Shown: one piece after another, positions 25,760 through 35,685 of the stretch | Layout: the number at the start of each line of letters is the position of its first letter | How positions within the stretch are numbered: position 1 is the first letter of the stretch | Source of the DNA: Mucilaginibacter sp. SJ | GTDB taxonomy: Bacteria > Bacteroidota > Bacteroidia > Sphingobacteriales > Sphingobacteriaceae | Assembly (NCBI RefSeq): GCF_028993635.1 | Contig: NZ_CP118631.1 | Coordinates: forward strand, 6,758,001 to 6,822,000 | Direction: 5' to 3' | DNA length: 64,000 nt | The notes under the pieces: model-generated | What the model saw: only the letters and a program-made list of their open reading frames with translations | Databases searched by the model: none | What the model was told of the DNA's origin: nothing | Translations under genes and position numbers: made by a program

Positions 25760-28700
25760 TTACTCTATTGTTATTTCATCGGCAAAAATGTAGGATTGAT
25801 TGCCTTTGTTCTCATGCCAGTCGGGTAGCGGGCCGTATTGCTTGGCTATCAGTTTAATATAGCGGGCACTGGTGTTTAACGGCGCGGTAAATTCCTGCGT
25901 TTGCACGTTGGTATCTTTAATATCAACTTTGGTGTTAATGGTGGTCGCCAGTTTGTAAGTTTTGCCATCATTTGATGTCCAGAACTGTACATATTTAGGG
26001 AACACAATCCAGGCGCGGCTATCCTGCAAGGTACTGACGCTGATTTGTTTGATGGGTTTAACGGCGCTCATATCAACAATGGCTATAAAATCCTTTCCCT
26101 GGTAACCCTGCCAATTGCCTAAACGCCAGTTGGTAGTGCCATGCTGCCCATCAATTAATGATTCATCGCCCTTAGCCGGGTAATTAGGCAGGTATTTATT
26201 CAGTATAGTTAGCTTAATATCGTTGCGGAGTTTGATGAAACTTGCCTCATCAACAAAGCTGCTTTTGCCCTCCTTTATCGCGATAGCTTTTACCGTGATA
26301 TTATCGCTAATAGTAATTGGCTGTGTATAAGGCGTTGACGATGCAGTAGGAGCAGAGCCATCGAGTGTGTAATAGATTTTTGCATCGGTATCCTGATCTT
26401 TGATCTGGATGCTGAACGGCTGCTTGAATGACCTGGCGGGCGATATAATGTAAGGATTAGGTACGATAAGGTTATCAGTAATCTTTGAAACTGGTTTTTC
26501 CAGATCCTGGGTAAATATCTTATTAGCCAGCCTGCCGGTAAACACTTCAAAATCCCCGCCTTTGGTAATATCATCGTAGTTGATAAAAAGCTTACTGTAT
26601 ACCTTTTTATCAAGGTTCATGCCTTGCAGATAGATATTGCTGCGGGTAATGCCGGCGCCGGGGTTAATAATGCTGAATTTTTTGCCGTTCTCTAAATTGA
26701 TCACTGCCTTATCAAACTGCGGGATCCCGATCTGAAAATCCTGCTGACCGGGTGCAATGTTGTAAATTCCTAAAGAACTCATCACATACCAGGCCGACAT
26801 TTGGCCGCAATCCTCATTACCGGCTAAACCATCAGGTTTGTTGCTGTATTCTTCCCGCAAAATACGGCTCACATAAAACTGGGTTTTATCCGGCGAGTCG
26901 GTAAAATTATATAAGTACGCCATGTGATGACTTGGTTCGTTGCCATGGGCGTATTGGCCTATCAATCCGCTTACGTCAGGAATATCACTGCCGCTAAGTT
27001 TTGATTGGGTGCTAAACAATTCATCGAGCTTATTTTCAAATGCCTGTTTGCCGCCCATTTTATCAATCAGGGTTTCTACATCGTGCGGTACCAGGAACGA
27101 GTATTGCCATGAATTACCTTCTGTGTAATTGCTGTTGATCTCTGCAGGATCGAAAGGCTCCAGCCAGCCGCCGTTGGTACGGGCTTGCATAAAAGTATTC
27201 TGGTTGTTGAAGACGTTTTTCCAGTATTGTGCCCGCTGAATGTATTGGGTATAATCGTCGGTTTTATTGAGCATTTTTGCCATTTGGGCTATACACCAAT
27301 CGTCATAAGCATACTCCAATGTTTTAGACACAGACGCATCTTCTTCGTCTGATTGAACAGCTCCGTTTTGGCGGTAATTATCCAGCCCAAACTGGTTGCG
27401 GTTTACAGCGCCCTTCATTGCGGTAAAAGCTTTCTCTGCGTCAAAATCACGAATGCCTTTAGCGTAAGCATCAACAATAACCGGGATGGAATGGTTACCG
27501 ATCATACAATAGGTTTCGGTAGTTGCCAGCGGCCATATGGGTAACAAACCGCCCTGATCATACATCGCCAGAAAGCTTTTGATAAAATCAAGGGTTCGTT
27601 TACGGTCAATCAGCGTAAGCAGCGGATTTTCTGCCCGGTAGGTATCCCATAACGAAAATACGGTGTAATAATCAAATCCCTGGGCTGTATGCACCTGCTG
27701 ATCCATGCCCCGATATTGTCCGTCGATATCGCTATAAATGTTTGGCGCTACCATGCTATGGTATAGCGCTGTGTAAAATATAGTCTGCTTTATCTTGGCA
27801 TAATCAGGCTGAACTATTTTTTTTGCAGGAGGGGCGTAACTATAAGAACCGGTACCACCTACAGGTTGAGCTTGTGTAGACGCTGCCGGAGCGCCACCCT
27901 CAACTTGAATTTTATTGAGCTCATGGTTCCAGGCTATTTTGGCATCTTTCTGAATTTTTTTAAAGTCGAAATCAGGTACTTCTGCATCCAGGTTTTTTAA
28001 AGCACCTTCGGTGCTTACCGAGGAGATACCCACCTTACTGATCACTTCGCCGGGATTATCAAACTGCAAAAACAACTTGATATTCTTGCCCTGTGCTTTG
28101 CTTTGGCCATTTTGTACCTCGTTATTTACAGCAATACCGTAAGTTTTAAAAGGCTTTGAAAACTTAGCGTAAAAATATACTTGCTGTTTGTCGGCCCATG
28201 ATTTCGACATACGGAAACCACGTACTTCATGATCATTTACTACTTCTATCCATGAATCCAAAACCTCATCGCGGTGCTGCAAATCGATAATAATATTTGC
28301 CTTATCGGTTGATGGGTAAGTGTAGCGATGCATACCTACACGGGTGGTTGCAGTTAGCTCAACGCCAATATTATATTTATCGAGCAGTGTTTTATAATAA
28401 CCTGGTGTGGCACTCTCATTCTTTTTGCTGAAGCGCGACCGATAATCGGTGTTTTTAAATTTAGGGTCGCCGGTGGTTGGCATAAACAATACATCACAGT
28501 AATCAGGGACACCGGTACCGCTCAGGTGCGTGTGCGAGAAACCATATACCAGGCTATCGGTATAATGATAACCGGAACAGCCATCCCAACCCTCCAACCG
28601 GGTATCCGGACTAAGCTGTACCATGCCGAAAGGCCTCACAGCACCGGGATAAGTATGCCCATGTCCGCCTGTACCTATAAATGGATCAACCAGTTGGGCG

Positions 28701-28807
28701 TAGTCTTTTTCCTTCTCTTTTTTCTTTTGTGCCGATGAAAAAAACGGCAGTACAAACAACAGAGCGACCGGTAGGGCAGAGCGGAATACAGGTTTGATCA
28801 ATGACAT
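25760..28807 (-). CDS. GH92 alpha-mannosidase with C-terminal carbohydrate-binding modules
   Basis: From the ATG complementing 28805-28807 the protein is 1015 residues; the frame opens five codons earlier at 28822. A signal peptide (to about residue 27, FFSSAQ) is followed by the GH92 domain. Visible GH92 segments are LVDPFIGTGGHGHTYPGA, PFGMVQLSPDTR, YTEGNSWQYSFLVPHD and NEDCGQMSAWYVMSSLGIY. Residues ~750-850 look like a chitobiase/HEX-type C-terminal module (KIYYTLDGSAPTASSTPY), and the last ~150 residues are a discoidin (F5/8 type C)-like beta sandwich. GH92 enzymes are calcium-dependent exo-alpha-mannosidases acting on glycans, typically alpha-1,2 or alpha-1,3 linkages; the linkage cannot be inferred here. 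No SusC/SusD pair is nearby, so it is outside a classical polysaccharide locus. Confidence 0.93.
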   Translation of the reverse strand: MSLIKPVFRSALPVALLFVLPFFSSAQKKKEKEKDYAQLVDPFIGTGGHGHTYPGAVRPFGMVQLSPDTRLEGWDGCSGYHYTDSLVYGFSHTHLSGTGVPDYCDVLFMPTTGDPKFKNTDYRSRFSKKNESATPGYYKTLLDKYNIGVELTATTRVGMHRYTYPSTDKANIIIDLQHRDEVLDSWIEVVNDHEVRGFRMSKSWADKQQVYFYAKFSKPFKTYGIAVNNEVQNGQSKAQGKNIKLFLQFDNPGEVISKVGISSVSTEGALKNLDAEVPDFDFKKIQKDAKIAWNHELNKIQVEGGAPAASTQAQPVGGTGSYSYAPPAKKIVQPDYAKIKQTIFYTALYHSMVAPNIYSDIDGQYRGMDQQVHTAQGFDYYTVFSLWDTYRAENPLLTLIDRKRTLDFIKSFLAMYDQGGLLPIWPLATTETYCMIGNHSIPVIVDAYAKGIRDFDAEKAFTAMKGAVNRNQFGLDNYRQNGAVQSDEEDASVSKTLEYAYDDWCIAQMAKMLNKTDDYTQYIQRAQYWKNVFNNQNTFMQARTNGGWLEPFDPAEINSNYTEGNSWQYSFLVPHDVETLIDKMGGKQAFENKLDELFSTQSKLSGSDIPDVSGLIGQYAHGNEPSHHMAYLYNFTDSPDKTQFYVSRILREEYSNKPDGLAGNEDCGQMSAWYVMSSLGIYNIAPGQQDFQIGIPQFDKAVINLENGKKFSIINPGAGITRSNIYLQGMNLDKKVYSKLFINYDDITKGGDFEVFTGRLANKIFTQDLEKPVSKITDNLIVPNPYIISPARSFKQPFSIQIKDQDTDAKIYYTLDGSAPTASSTPYTQPITISDNITVKAIAIKEGKSSFVDEASFIKLRNDIKLTILNKYLPNYPAKGDESLIDGQHGTTNWRLGNWQGYQGKDFIAIVDMSAVKPIKQISVSTLQDSRAWIVFPKYVQFWTSNDGKTYKLATTINTKVDIKDTNVQTQEFTAPLNTSARYIKLIAKQYGPLPDWHENKGNQSYIFADEITIE

Positions 28808-28918
28808 ATTATTTAAAACCAATTATATGATTTGAGTGTGCACAAATTACACTAATTACCACGAATATTTACTAATAGGAAAGTCCCCTATTTTATTATT
28901 AGTGTAATAAATGGTCAC

Positions 28919-28960
28919 TAAAAACAAATAGCGACGGGCATATCCTTATCGCTATTTGTT
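28919..28960 (-). terminator. intrinsic terminator of the RND efflux operon
   Basis: AACAAATAGCGA (28923-28934) pairs perfectly over 12 bases with TCGCTATTTGTT (28949-28960). On the minus strand a T run follows, downstream of the pump gene ending at 29014. Confidence 0.8.
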
Positions 28961-29013
28961 AGAATAACTAATTCGTGAAATTCAATTTAATTCGAAATAA
29001 TTAGTGTTCAGTC
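28961..29013. repeat. AATTCG-rich dispersed repeat
   Basis: The segment contains CTAATTCGTGAAATTC and TAATTCGAAATAATTAGTG, mutually complementary in part. The same words (AATTCGTGTAATTCG, CACTAATT) occur at 52590-52705, which suggests a dispersed intergenic repeat family. Confidence 0.4.
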
Positions 29014-32000
29014 TTATCCTTTTATCATACCTACTTTTTTCAGTAGCTTGCGGTTTTCACGATGGTGTATTAAACGATAAACGATTGCGTAAATAATAGG
29101 TAATATAAGTAAGGTTAGTATGGTAGATGTCACAAGCCCACCGATAACTACTATAGCCAGCGGCTTCTGAGTTTCCGAACCAATACCGGTTGAGATAGCT
29201 GCCGGCATCAAACCAATGGCAGCCATCAGCGCGGTCATCACTACCGGGCGTACACGTGATATTACGCCTTGCATAATGGCCTCGTCAAGATGCATCTTTT
29301 CTTCTATGTTTTTCTTAAACACTGAGATCAGGATCACACCATTTTGAATACATACACCAAACAAGGCAATAAAACCAATACCTGCCGAAATACTAAAGTT
29401 TGTATTGGTAATATGCAGTGCCAAAATTCCGCCTATCAATGCGAAAGGCACGTTAAGGATAACCAAAAATGCATCTTTAGCATTACCGAAGGTGATGAAC
29501 AGGATCAGAAATATTACAAGGAGGCAAATAGGCACTACGTGTGCAAGAGTTGCCGAGGCGCGTTGCTGATTTTCAAACTCGCCAGCCCAGGCAAATGAAT
29601 AGCCCTGGTCAAGCTTTACATGGGCGTTAACTTTTTGTTGTGCCTCGGCAATGGTGCTTCCCAAATCGCGGCCACGAATGGAGAACTTCACGGCTATATA
29701 GCGCATGTTGTTATCTCGATAAATAAAGGCCGGACCGGTAGTGGTTTTGATGGATGCTATTTCCTTAATGGCGATTTTGGCACCGTTAAGAGTAGGTATC
29801 ATCAGGTTTTCGATCTTATCCTGCGTATCCCTGAATTGCTTTTGATAACGGACCCGCACATCGAAATGGCGCTCGCCCTCGTAAAGCTCGGTTGCTGCTT
29901 TACCACCTATAGCCATTTCAATAACAGAATTGGCATCGGCAGTTGAAACACCATATAAAGCCATTTTACGCTGATCAAGCTCTATCCTGAATTCCGGCTG
30001 ACCAAGGTTGCGCAATACACCAAGGTCTTCAACACCTTGAACGGTTTTTAAAATGCTTAACACACTATCAGCCTTGTGGTCAAGGGTTTCGAAATCTGGG
30101 CCGAAGATTTTAACAGCTAAGGATGCATTAACACCGGCAACGGCTTCATCTACGTTATCACGTATCGGTTGAGAGTAATTGAACACAGCTCCGGGTATTT
30201 TTGTTAGCTGTTGATCCATCTGGGCTATCAGTGCGTCTTCAGATAATCCCTTAGGCCATTCCTTTTTGTTTCTCAAGTCAACCTGTATCTGCACATTGAA
30301 AAAGCCTTTCGGGTCTGTACCGTCGTTGGTTCGGCCTACCTGGGCAAGTGTTTGTTTTACCTCCGGGAATTTTTCAAGGATTTGCATCATTTTTTGGTTG
30401 ATGCTTTCGGCCTCAGATAGTGAAACACTCATCGGAAGTTCGGCTTCAACCCAAAGTGCGCCCTCATTAAGGTCAGGCAAAAACTCCGACCCTAAAAATC
30501 TGAATGAAAAAAATGTTACCGCCATAAACGCTACTGCAACGATAAGGCTCAGTTTTTGATTTTTGTAAGTAAAACCAAACATCCTGCGGATGCCGTTTTC
30601 AAAAAACAAAACAACCGGGTTGTGCTTTTCCTTTACATTTTTACTCAATAATATACTTGAGAGGGCGGGTACGAGGGTCAACGTAAAAATCAAAGCACCA
30701 AGTAACGCGAAGCCAAGAGTGTAAGCCAATGGCGAAAACATTTTTCCCTCCACTTTTTGGAAAGCGAAAATTGGCACTAAACAGGTAATGATAATGAGTT
30801 TGGAGAAGAAGATGGCTTTACCCATTTCGGCACCAACGTTTTTAAACAGGCCAAGTTTTGCAAGGCCGTTAAATTTTTGCATGCCCACTTCTTTAGCCCG
30901 GTGATCAAGCGCTACAAAGATACCCTCAACCATCACTACGGCACCATCTATAATAATACCAAAATCTACTGCCCCCATCGAAAGGAGATTGGCGCTCATG
31001 CCCTTTATGCGCATACATATAAAGGCAAATAATAACGACAGCGGAATGATAATAACTACGGTTAATGTGGTGCGCCAGTCGGCCATGAATAACAAAACGA
31101 TGACTGTTACCAGCACGATACCTTCCAGTAAGTTATGAATTACCGTTTCGGTGCAAAAATCCATCAGGTTGGTACGGTCATAAAAAGTATCTATTTTAAC
31201 GCCCTTAGGCAGGATGTTATCATTCAGATCTTTAACTTTATCACGGATCCGGTTCAATACTTCGGCTGGGTTTTCGCCCTTACGCATTACAATGATCCCT
31301 TCTATAACATCTTTTTGCCTGTCGCGGCTTACCTGGCCAAGGCGCGGAAGCCCGCTTTCCTTAACATCGGCAATGTCACGGGCCAGTATAGGCACGTTAT
31401 TTACATTTTTAATGATGATATTCTGGATCTCTTCGATGTTATTGATCAAACCTATACCACGCACAACGTAGGCCTGGTCGTTTTTTTCAATTACATCGCC
31501 CCCTACGTTAATGTTGCTGCGGTTAATGGCATTGTATACATCGAGCGAGGTAAGCTCATATTTACGTAACAAAGAAGGGTTAACACTAACTTCATATGTT
31601 TTTTCTTCGCCCCCAAAGCTGTTTACGTCAGCAACACCGGGTACAGATTTGAACTGGCGGTCCAGGACCCAGTCCTGAATAGCGGTGAGTTCATGAATTG
31701 ATTTGGTATGGCTTTTTAAAGTATAGCGATATATTTCGCCGGTAGGGCCGTATGGGGGTTCAACTTCGGGTTTTACACCGTCTGGTAGGTCGGCATTACC
31801 CAGTCGGCTTAACACCTGCTGGCGGGCAAAAGAATCATCTACATCATCATCAAAAATAATGCGTACATATGATAAGCCAAAAGCCGAAGTGGTACGAAGA
31901 TTAGCCTTTTTTTGTACTGAGTTTAAAACTGTCTCCATGGGTATGGTGATCATTTTTTCAACCTCTTCGGCACTGCGGCCCGGCCATTGGGCTATAATGA

Positions 32001-32151
32001 TGATTTGCGTATTGGTTACATCCGGAAATGTTTCAATAGGAGTGTTGGTATAGCTCCATACACCAATCACGGCTAAAACTGCTGTCATGAAAAACACGAA
32101 GTAGCGATGCCTTAGCGAGAAGTATATAATATTTTTAATGAATTTGTTCAT
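29014..32151 (-). CDS. czcA: CzcA-type heavy-metal RND efflux pump
   Basis: This 1045-residue inner-membrane proton antiporter has 12 predicted membrane segments and two large periplasmic loops. It drives metal cations through the adaptor to the TolC channel. Family segments include FPDVTNTQIIIIAQWPGRSA near the N-terminus and GFIALFGVCIQNGVILIS and MTALMAAIGLMPAA near the C-terminus. In the fourth membrane segment the motif is DFGIIIDGAVVMVEG, with two aspartates and a glutamate. In Nies-type classification this DFG..DGA...E pattern marks pumps for divalent ions such as Zn, Co, Cd or Ni rather than Cu/Ag pumps. It is the last gene of a TolC-adaptor-pump operon, 75 bases after the adaptor, and ends at a strong terminator. 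Confidence 0.94.
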   Translation of the reverse strand: MNKFIKNIIYFSLRHRYFVFFMTAVLAVIGVWSYTNTPIETFPDVTNTQIIIIAQWPGRSAEEVEKMITIPMETVLNSVQKKANLRTTSAFGLSYVRIIFDDDVDDSFARQQVLSRLGNADLPDGVKPEVEPPYGPTGEIYRYTLKSHTKSIHELTAIQDWVLDRQFKSVPGVADVNSFGGEEKTYEVSVNPSLLRKYELTSLDVYNAINRSNINVGGDVIEKNDQAYVVRGIGLINNIEEIQNIIIKNVNNVPILARDIADVKESGLPRLGQVSRDRQKDVIEGIIVMRKGENPAEVLNRIRDKVKDLNDNILPKGVKIDTFYDRTNLMDFCTETVIHNLLEGIVLVTVIVLLFMADWRTTLTVVIIIPLSLLFAFICMRIKGMSANLLSMGAVDFGIIIDGAVVMVEGIFVALDHRAKEVGMQKFNGLAKLGLFKNVGAEMGKAIFFSKLIIITCLVPIFAFQKVEGKMFSPLAYTLGFALLGALIFTLTLVPALSSILLSKNVKEKHNPVVLFFENGIRRMFGFTYKNQKLSLIVAVAFMAVTFFSFRFLGSEFLPDLNEGALWVEAELPMSVSLSEAESINQKMMQILEKFPEVKQTLAQVGRTNDGTDPKGFFNVQIQVDLRNKKEWPKGLSEDALIAQMDQQLTKIPGAVFNYSQPIRDNVDEAVAGVNASLAVKIFGPDFETLDHKADSVLSILKTVQGVEDLGVLRNLGQPEFRIELDQRKMALYGVSTADANSVIEMAIGGKAATELYEGERHFDVRVRYQKQFRDTQDKIENLMIPTLNGAKIAIKEIASIKTTTGPAFIYRDNNMRYIAVKFSIRGRDLGSTIAEAQQKVNAHVKLDQGYSFAWAGEFENQQRASATLAHVVPICLLVIFLILFITFGNAKDAFLVILNVPFALIGGILALHITNTNFSISAGIGFIALFGVCIQNGVILISVFKKNIEEKMHLDEAIMQGVISRVRPVVMTALMAAIGLMPAAISTGIGSETQKPLAIVVIGGLVTSTILTLLILPIIYAIVYRLIHHRENRKLLKKVGMIKG

Positions 32152-32226
32152 TTTTGATCAGTATTGGGTTTTAGGTTAAATAGCCTGGCAGAAAAAAAAC
32201 TGCCTGTTACACTTAACGCTAATTAA

Positions 32227-33327
32227 TTAATCGCCGGCGAGGGCATCGTATAACAACAACTGGTTTTTTGATATCACCCTGTCGCCCGGTTTTAACCCTG
32301 ATGCGATATAGCTGGTATCTTCAACCGTTTTAATTACGCTAACCTCGCGCAGTTTAATGTCGCATTTGTCATTATAAACTACCACAAAGTTTTTGCTGTT
32401 ATCAAAAACCACAGCTTTGGCCGGTATCGATACTGATTGTGCTTTATCGGTATTGGTGATCACTACGTTGGTAAACATTTCGGGTTTAAGCAGCATGCCT
32501 TCGTTTGGTAATACGATCTTGATCTTCATTACTTTGTTATCAGGATCTAAAACAGAGCTGGTGGCGTCTACCTTGCCGGTAAAAACTTTATCTGGATAAG
32601 CAATCGTAGTGATCTTTGCTGTATAACCGGTTTTTACTTTAGCAATGTCTGATTCAAACACGTTGGCCCAGATCCAAACATCCTTCATGTTTGATATGGT
32701 GAACATGCTGTTATTATTGTCTGGCCGAATAAAACTGCCGGCGGTTATGTTTTTTTCAACCACATAACCGCTTTCTGGAGCTTTGATCACCAATGTACCA
32801 CCTGCGCTCGTGTTGCCGCCGCCGTTAATACTGATCTGCTCTTTTACCTTACTGTAGGCCGCTTCAGCCTTGTTAAAGTTCTCTTTGGCTTCAGTATAGT
32901 CACGTTCACTTGAGATTCCGTTTTTATATAAATAATCGGCTTGTTCCAACTGCCGTTTGGCTATCGACAAATCGGCTTTTGATGAGGTCAGGTCGGTATA
33001 ATTGCCGGCTATATCCGCGCTACGTACAACAGCAAGGGTTTGACCTTTGCTTACCTTATCACCCAGTGAAACTTTTACGTCCAATACCTGCCCGCCTGAA
33101 AAAGGAAATACTTTAACAACAGCGTTGTCATCATATGAAACCTCGCCCGAAAGGCTTAATTCATTTTTTATAGTTGTGGTTTTGGCGGTGTCGATTGTGA
33201 TCATACGGGCCATCGAATCGCTAACACAAACCTGTTTGTTTTCAACCGCAGGAGGTGTCTTACCTTTGCAGGCGGCAAGTAATAGCAAAGCTGAGATGCC
33301 GGAAAACAGCGTTTCTCTTTTCATCAT
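32227..33327 (-). CDS. RND periplasmic adaptor (membrane fusion) lipoprotein
   Basis: This 366-residue CusB/CzcB-like adaptor has a lipoprotein signal (LLLLAACKGK). The barrel-sandwich (lipoyl) half motifs are VFPFSGGQVLDVKVSLGDKV and LVIKAPESGYVVEKNITAG. An alpha-hairpin lies between them (about residues 115-170), and the beta-barrel region follows (IWANVFESDIAKV, then GKVDATSSVLDPDN). It links the inner-membrane pump to the outer-membrane channel and is anchored by its lipid. No extra metal-binding N-terminal domain is present. It lies 20 bases after the TolC gene and 75 bases before the pump gene. Confidence 0.92.
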   Translation of the reverse strand: MMKRETLFSGISALLLLAACKGKTPPAVENKQVCVSDSMARMITIDTAKTTTIKNELSLSGEVSYDDNAVVKVFPFSGGQVLDVKVSLGDKVSKGQTLAVVRSADIAGNYTDLTSSKADLSIAKRQLEQADYLYKNGISSERDYTEAKENFNKAEAAYSKVKEQISINGGGNTSAGGTLVIKAPESGYVVEKNITAGSFIRPDNNNSMFTISNMKDVWIWANVFESDIAKVKTGYTAKITTIAYPDKVFTGKVDATSSVLDPDNKVMKIKIVLPNEGMLLKPEMFTNVVITNTDKAQSVSIPAKAVVFDNSKNFVVVYNDKCDIKLREVSVIKTVEDTSYIASGLKPGDRVISKNQLLLYDALAGD

Positions 33328-33347
33328 AGTAAGTCTTAAAATGTTAG

Positions 33348-34622
33348 TCAGGATTTTATTACGGTAGTGCCAACAGCAAAATTGAGGTCGGCAATGGCTT
33401 TTTGCAGGTTATATTGCTGCTGCAATATTTTTAGTTTGGTATCCTTATAGGTGTCAAAAAAGTCAACAAACTCTACGAGGCTTATCTGGCGTTGCTGGAA
33501 GCTTTTAAGCATAGCACCAAACAGTTTATCATACTGTTCATTAAACGCGATCTGTTGGGTTGAAAACAACTGAATATTCAGTTTATATTGGTTGACAGCG
33601 GCGACAACATCGTTTTTAAGCTGAAACTCACTTTGTTTTAATGTGCTTTCCTGGCTTTTGATATTGTACTGTGCCGATTTAATATTGCCCTGGTTACGGT
33701 TAAACAACGGTATCGGAAAACCGATTTGTAAACCATAGTAGTGCGCGGCGTAGCTGCTGTGTTGATCGTAGGATACTCCTAAAGTAAGGTCAGGTACGGC
33801 AAGAGCTTTTTGATAAGCAAGGTTATGAGTGGCCGAATTTAATTGGTACTGGTTCGATAAATAATCGGGCCTGTTGGTCATGGCCTGACTAATAAGCGAC
33901 TGCACATCAAGATTTACGGTTTCTATCGGCTTATTATTGATGACAGGCTGTACAAACGTGGTTTCCTTGGTTTGGAGTAATGTTTTAAGCTCTGTTTGCA
34001 GGTCATTGATCTGGCGGTTATTTTCGACCATGTCATTTTGCAAACCGAACAATAGAGCTTTCAGGCGGATGAGGTCCTTCATTGAGGTATTACCTACATC
34101 AAATGATTTTTGAATTGCATTAACCAGTTCAGTGGCTGATTTAATTTCGTTTTGATAAACTAATTGCTGTGCATTCAAGGAGCCCAACTGGCTAAAATCA
34201 AGCTGCAGATTATAATGAAGATTGCGCATCAGATCATTAAAGGCGGCTTCCTGAACTTTAGCATCGTCTTCGGCTACTTTTACCTGTTTGCCGCGTTTGC
34301 CGGCAGTGGCAAATACCTGGTTTAGCTGGACAAATACTTGCCCGCCTCCGTTTGAGTGGTTGAAAAATTTATTGGTGCTACCGTCATGAATGTTCTGATC
34401 GGTGCTTAAAACTGGGTTATCCCATAGTTTGGCTTGTTGAATGAGCGCCTTTGAGGCGTCAACATTATACTTTTGGGCAAGCAGGCTAAGGTTATTTTCA
34501 ATGAATTGCTTTTCAGCATCCTGGAAATTGATCTTTAGTGTATCTGTCTGAGCTTCGGCCTTTTGGGTTAATAAACTAAAAAACAGTGGGGATATAAATA
34601 GCAGGGATTTTATAGTACGCAT
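33348..34622 (-). CDS. TolC-family outer-membrane efflux protein
   Basis: This 424-residue protein starts with a signal peptide (to about residue 24, KAEAQ). It has the duplicated TolC pattern of long coiled-coil helices separated by barrel strands. Visible markers are QAKLWDNPVLSTDQNI in the first half, RPDYLSNQYQLNSATHNLAYQKAL opening the second half, then PDLTLGVSYD and GFPIPLFNRNQGNIKSA. The last is the conserved P-L-F-x-R-x-x-G segment of CzcC/CusC-type channels. It is the first gene of the efflux operon; no metal-responsive regulator is adjacent. Confidence 0.92.
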   Translation of the reverse strand: MRTIKSLLFISPLFFSLLTQKAEAQTDTLKINFQDAEKQFIENNLSLLAQKYNVDASKALIQQAKLWDNPVLSTDQNIHDGSTNKFFNHSNGGGQVFVQLNQVFATAGKRGKQVKVAEDDAKVQEAAFNDLMRNLHYNLQLDFSQLGSLNAQQLVYQNEIKSATELVNAIQKSFDVGNTSMKDLIRLKALLFGLQNDMVENNRQINDLQTELKTLLQTKETTFVQPVINNKPIETVNLDVQSLISQAMTNRPDYLSNQYQLNSATHNLAYQKALAVPDLTLGVSYDQHSSYAAHYYGLQIGFPIPLFNRNQGNIKSAQYNIKSQESTLKQSEFQLKNDVVAAVNQYKLNIQLFSTQQIAFNEQYDKLFGAMLKSFQQRQISLVEFVDFFDTYKDTKLKILQQQYNLQKAIADLNFAVGTTVIKS

Positions 34623-34713
34623 GTTCCTTCTTCAATTCTACAGTACAAAATTTCGAAACGGTTATGAATTTTGTATGAAGTGAAGGAAAAACTAATGGTA
34701 AAGAGGGAATTTG

Positions 34714-34816
34714 TCTGAATCTGGATTTATAGGATTTTCAGGATCGACGGATTTTAATTTCGATGTGATATGAAAATCCAATTAATCCCTAAAATCTACC
34801 CAAATCCCAGTTCAGA
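34714..34816. repeat. imperfect inverted repeat overlapping the omega-amidase stop codon
   Basis: The left arm starts TCTGAATCTGGATTT (from 34714) and the right arm ends AAATCCCAGTTCAGA (to 34816). Inner GGATTTTCAGGATC and GATTTTAGGGATTA words are also complementary in part. The right arm contains the stop codon (34812-34814) of the minus-strand omega-amidase gene. It is related in sequence and position to the elements at 37026-37135 and 44081-44199. Confidence 0.55.
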
Positions 34817-35597
34817 TATTTATTTCAAAGTCATCTGCATCTTTTAAAAAGGGAAGCGCACGGCGCACTTTTTCAACCTCATCACCTATGATACTGAAAG
34901 TGTACAGGTCTTCTTCATCACGCTTATAATAAACAACCTTGCCGTTAGGGTCTATACAGGTAGAGTCGCCGCTGTGATAAACCTCGTTTCCATCGTGGCC
35001 TACTCGGTTTACCGCTATTACGTACGATTGATTTTCAACCGCACGGGCAGGGATCAGGGTACGCCAGTGTGCAGCCCTGCGCTCGGGCCAGTTAGCAACC
35101 ACAATGAGCAGATCGTAAGGGTTTTCTTCAATGTTGCGCAGCCACACCGGGAAACGCAGGTCGTAACATATCACCGGGCAAATTTTCCAGCCGTTTAGTT
35201 CTACAAAAAGTTTTTTTGTGCCTGCAGTGTAGGTACTGTGCTCGTTGCCAAGCGCAAAGAGGTGGCGTTTGTCGTAATGTTCATGGCTGCCGTCAGGACG
35301 CATCCAGATTAACCGGTTGTAGTAATTGCCGCCTTCTTTAATAATAATGGTCCCGGTTATCACACAATCATATTGTTTGGCTATTTTTTCCATCCATTGC
35401 ATGGTTTTGCCATCCATAGGCTCAGCTAATTCGGCGGCGTTCATAGTAAAGCCGGTACTGAACATCTCGGGCAGTATGATAAGATCTGTTTTTTCGCGGA
35501 TCCCTCCCGATAGTCTGAGAGTAATATTCTGAAGATTTTTATCGGTATTTTCCCAAAAAAGGTAGCCTTGAAAAACAGTAATTTTAAGATTCTCCAT
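34812..35597 (-). CDS. nitrilase-superfamily omega-amidase (YafV/Nit2-like)
   Basis: This 261-residue carbon-nitrogen hydrolase has the Glu-Lys-Cys triad: Glu in LPEMFSTGF, Lys in YDKRHLF and Cys in PVICYDLRFPVW. The surrounding residues and the RNPYDLL-type loop (here ENPYDLLIVVANWPERRAAHW) match YafV/Nit2 omega-amidases. These hydrolyse 2-oxoglutaramate or 2-oxosuccinamate to the keto acid plus ammonia. The neighbouring methionine/glutamine-type aminotransferase (35777-36925, same strand, 179 bases upstream) is the usual partner, because it makes such omega-amides during transamination. It is cytoplasmic with no signal. Confidence 0.92.
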   Translation of the reverse strand: MENLKITVFQGYLFWENTDKNLQNITLRLSGGIREKTDLIILPEMFSTGFTMNAAELAEPMDGKTMQWMEKIAKQYDCVITGTIIIKEGGNYYNRLIWMRPDGSHEHYDKRHLFALGNEHSTYTAGTKKLFVELNGWKICPVICYDLRFPVWLRNIEENPYDLLIVVANWPERRAAHWRTLIPARAVENQSYVIAVNRVGHDGNEVYHSGDSTCIDPNGKVVYYKRDEEDLYTFSIIGDEVEKVRRALPFLKDADDFEINI

Positions 35598-35685
35598 AAT
35601 ATTTGGTTCATAGTTGATGGATCATGGTTCATCGCAAAAAATGCATGACGATTGGTTGATCCATACTGATAAAACTTATACAATT

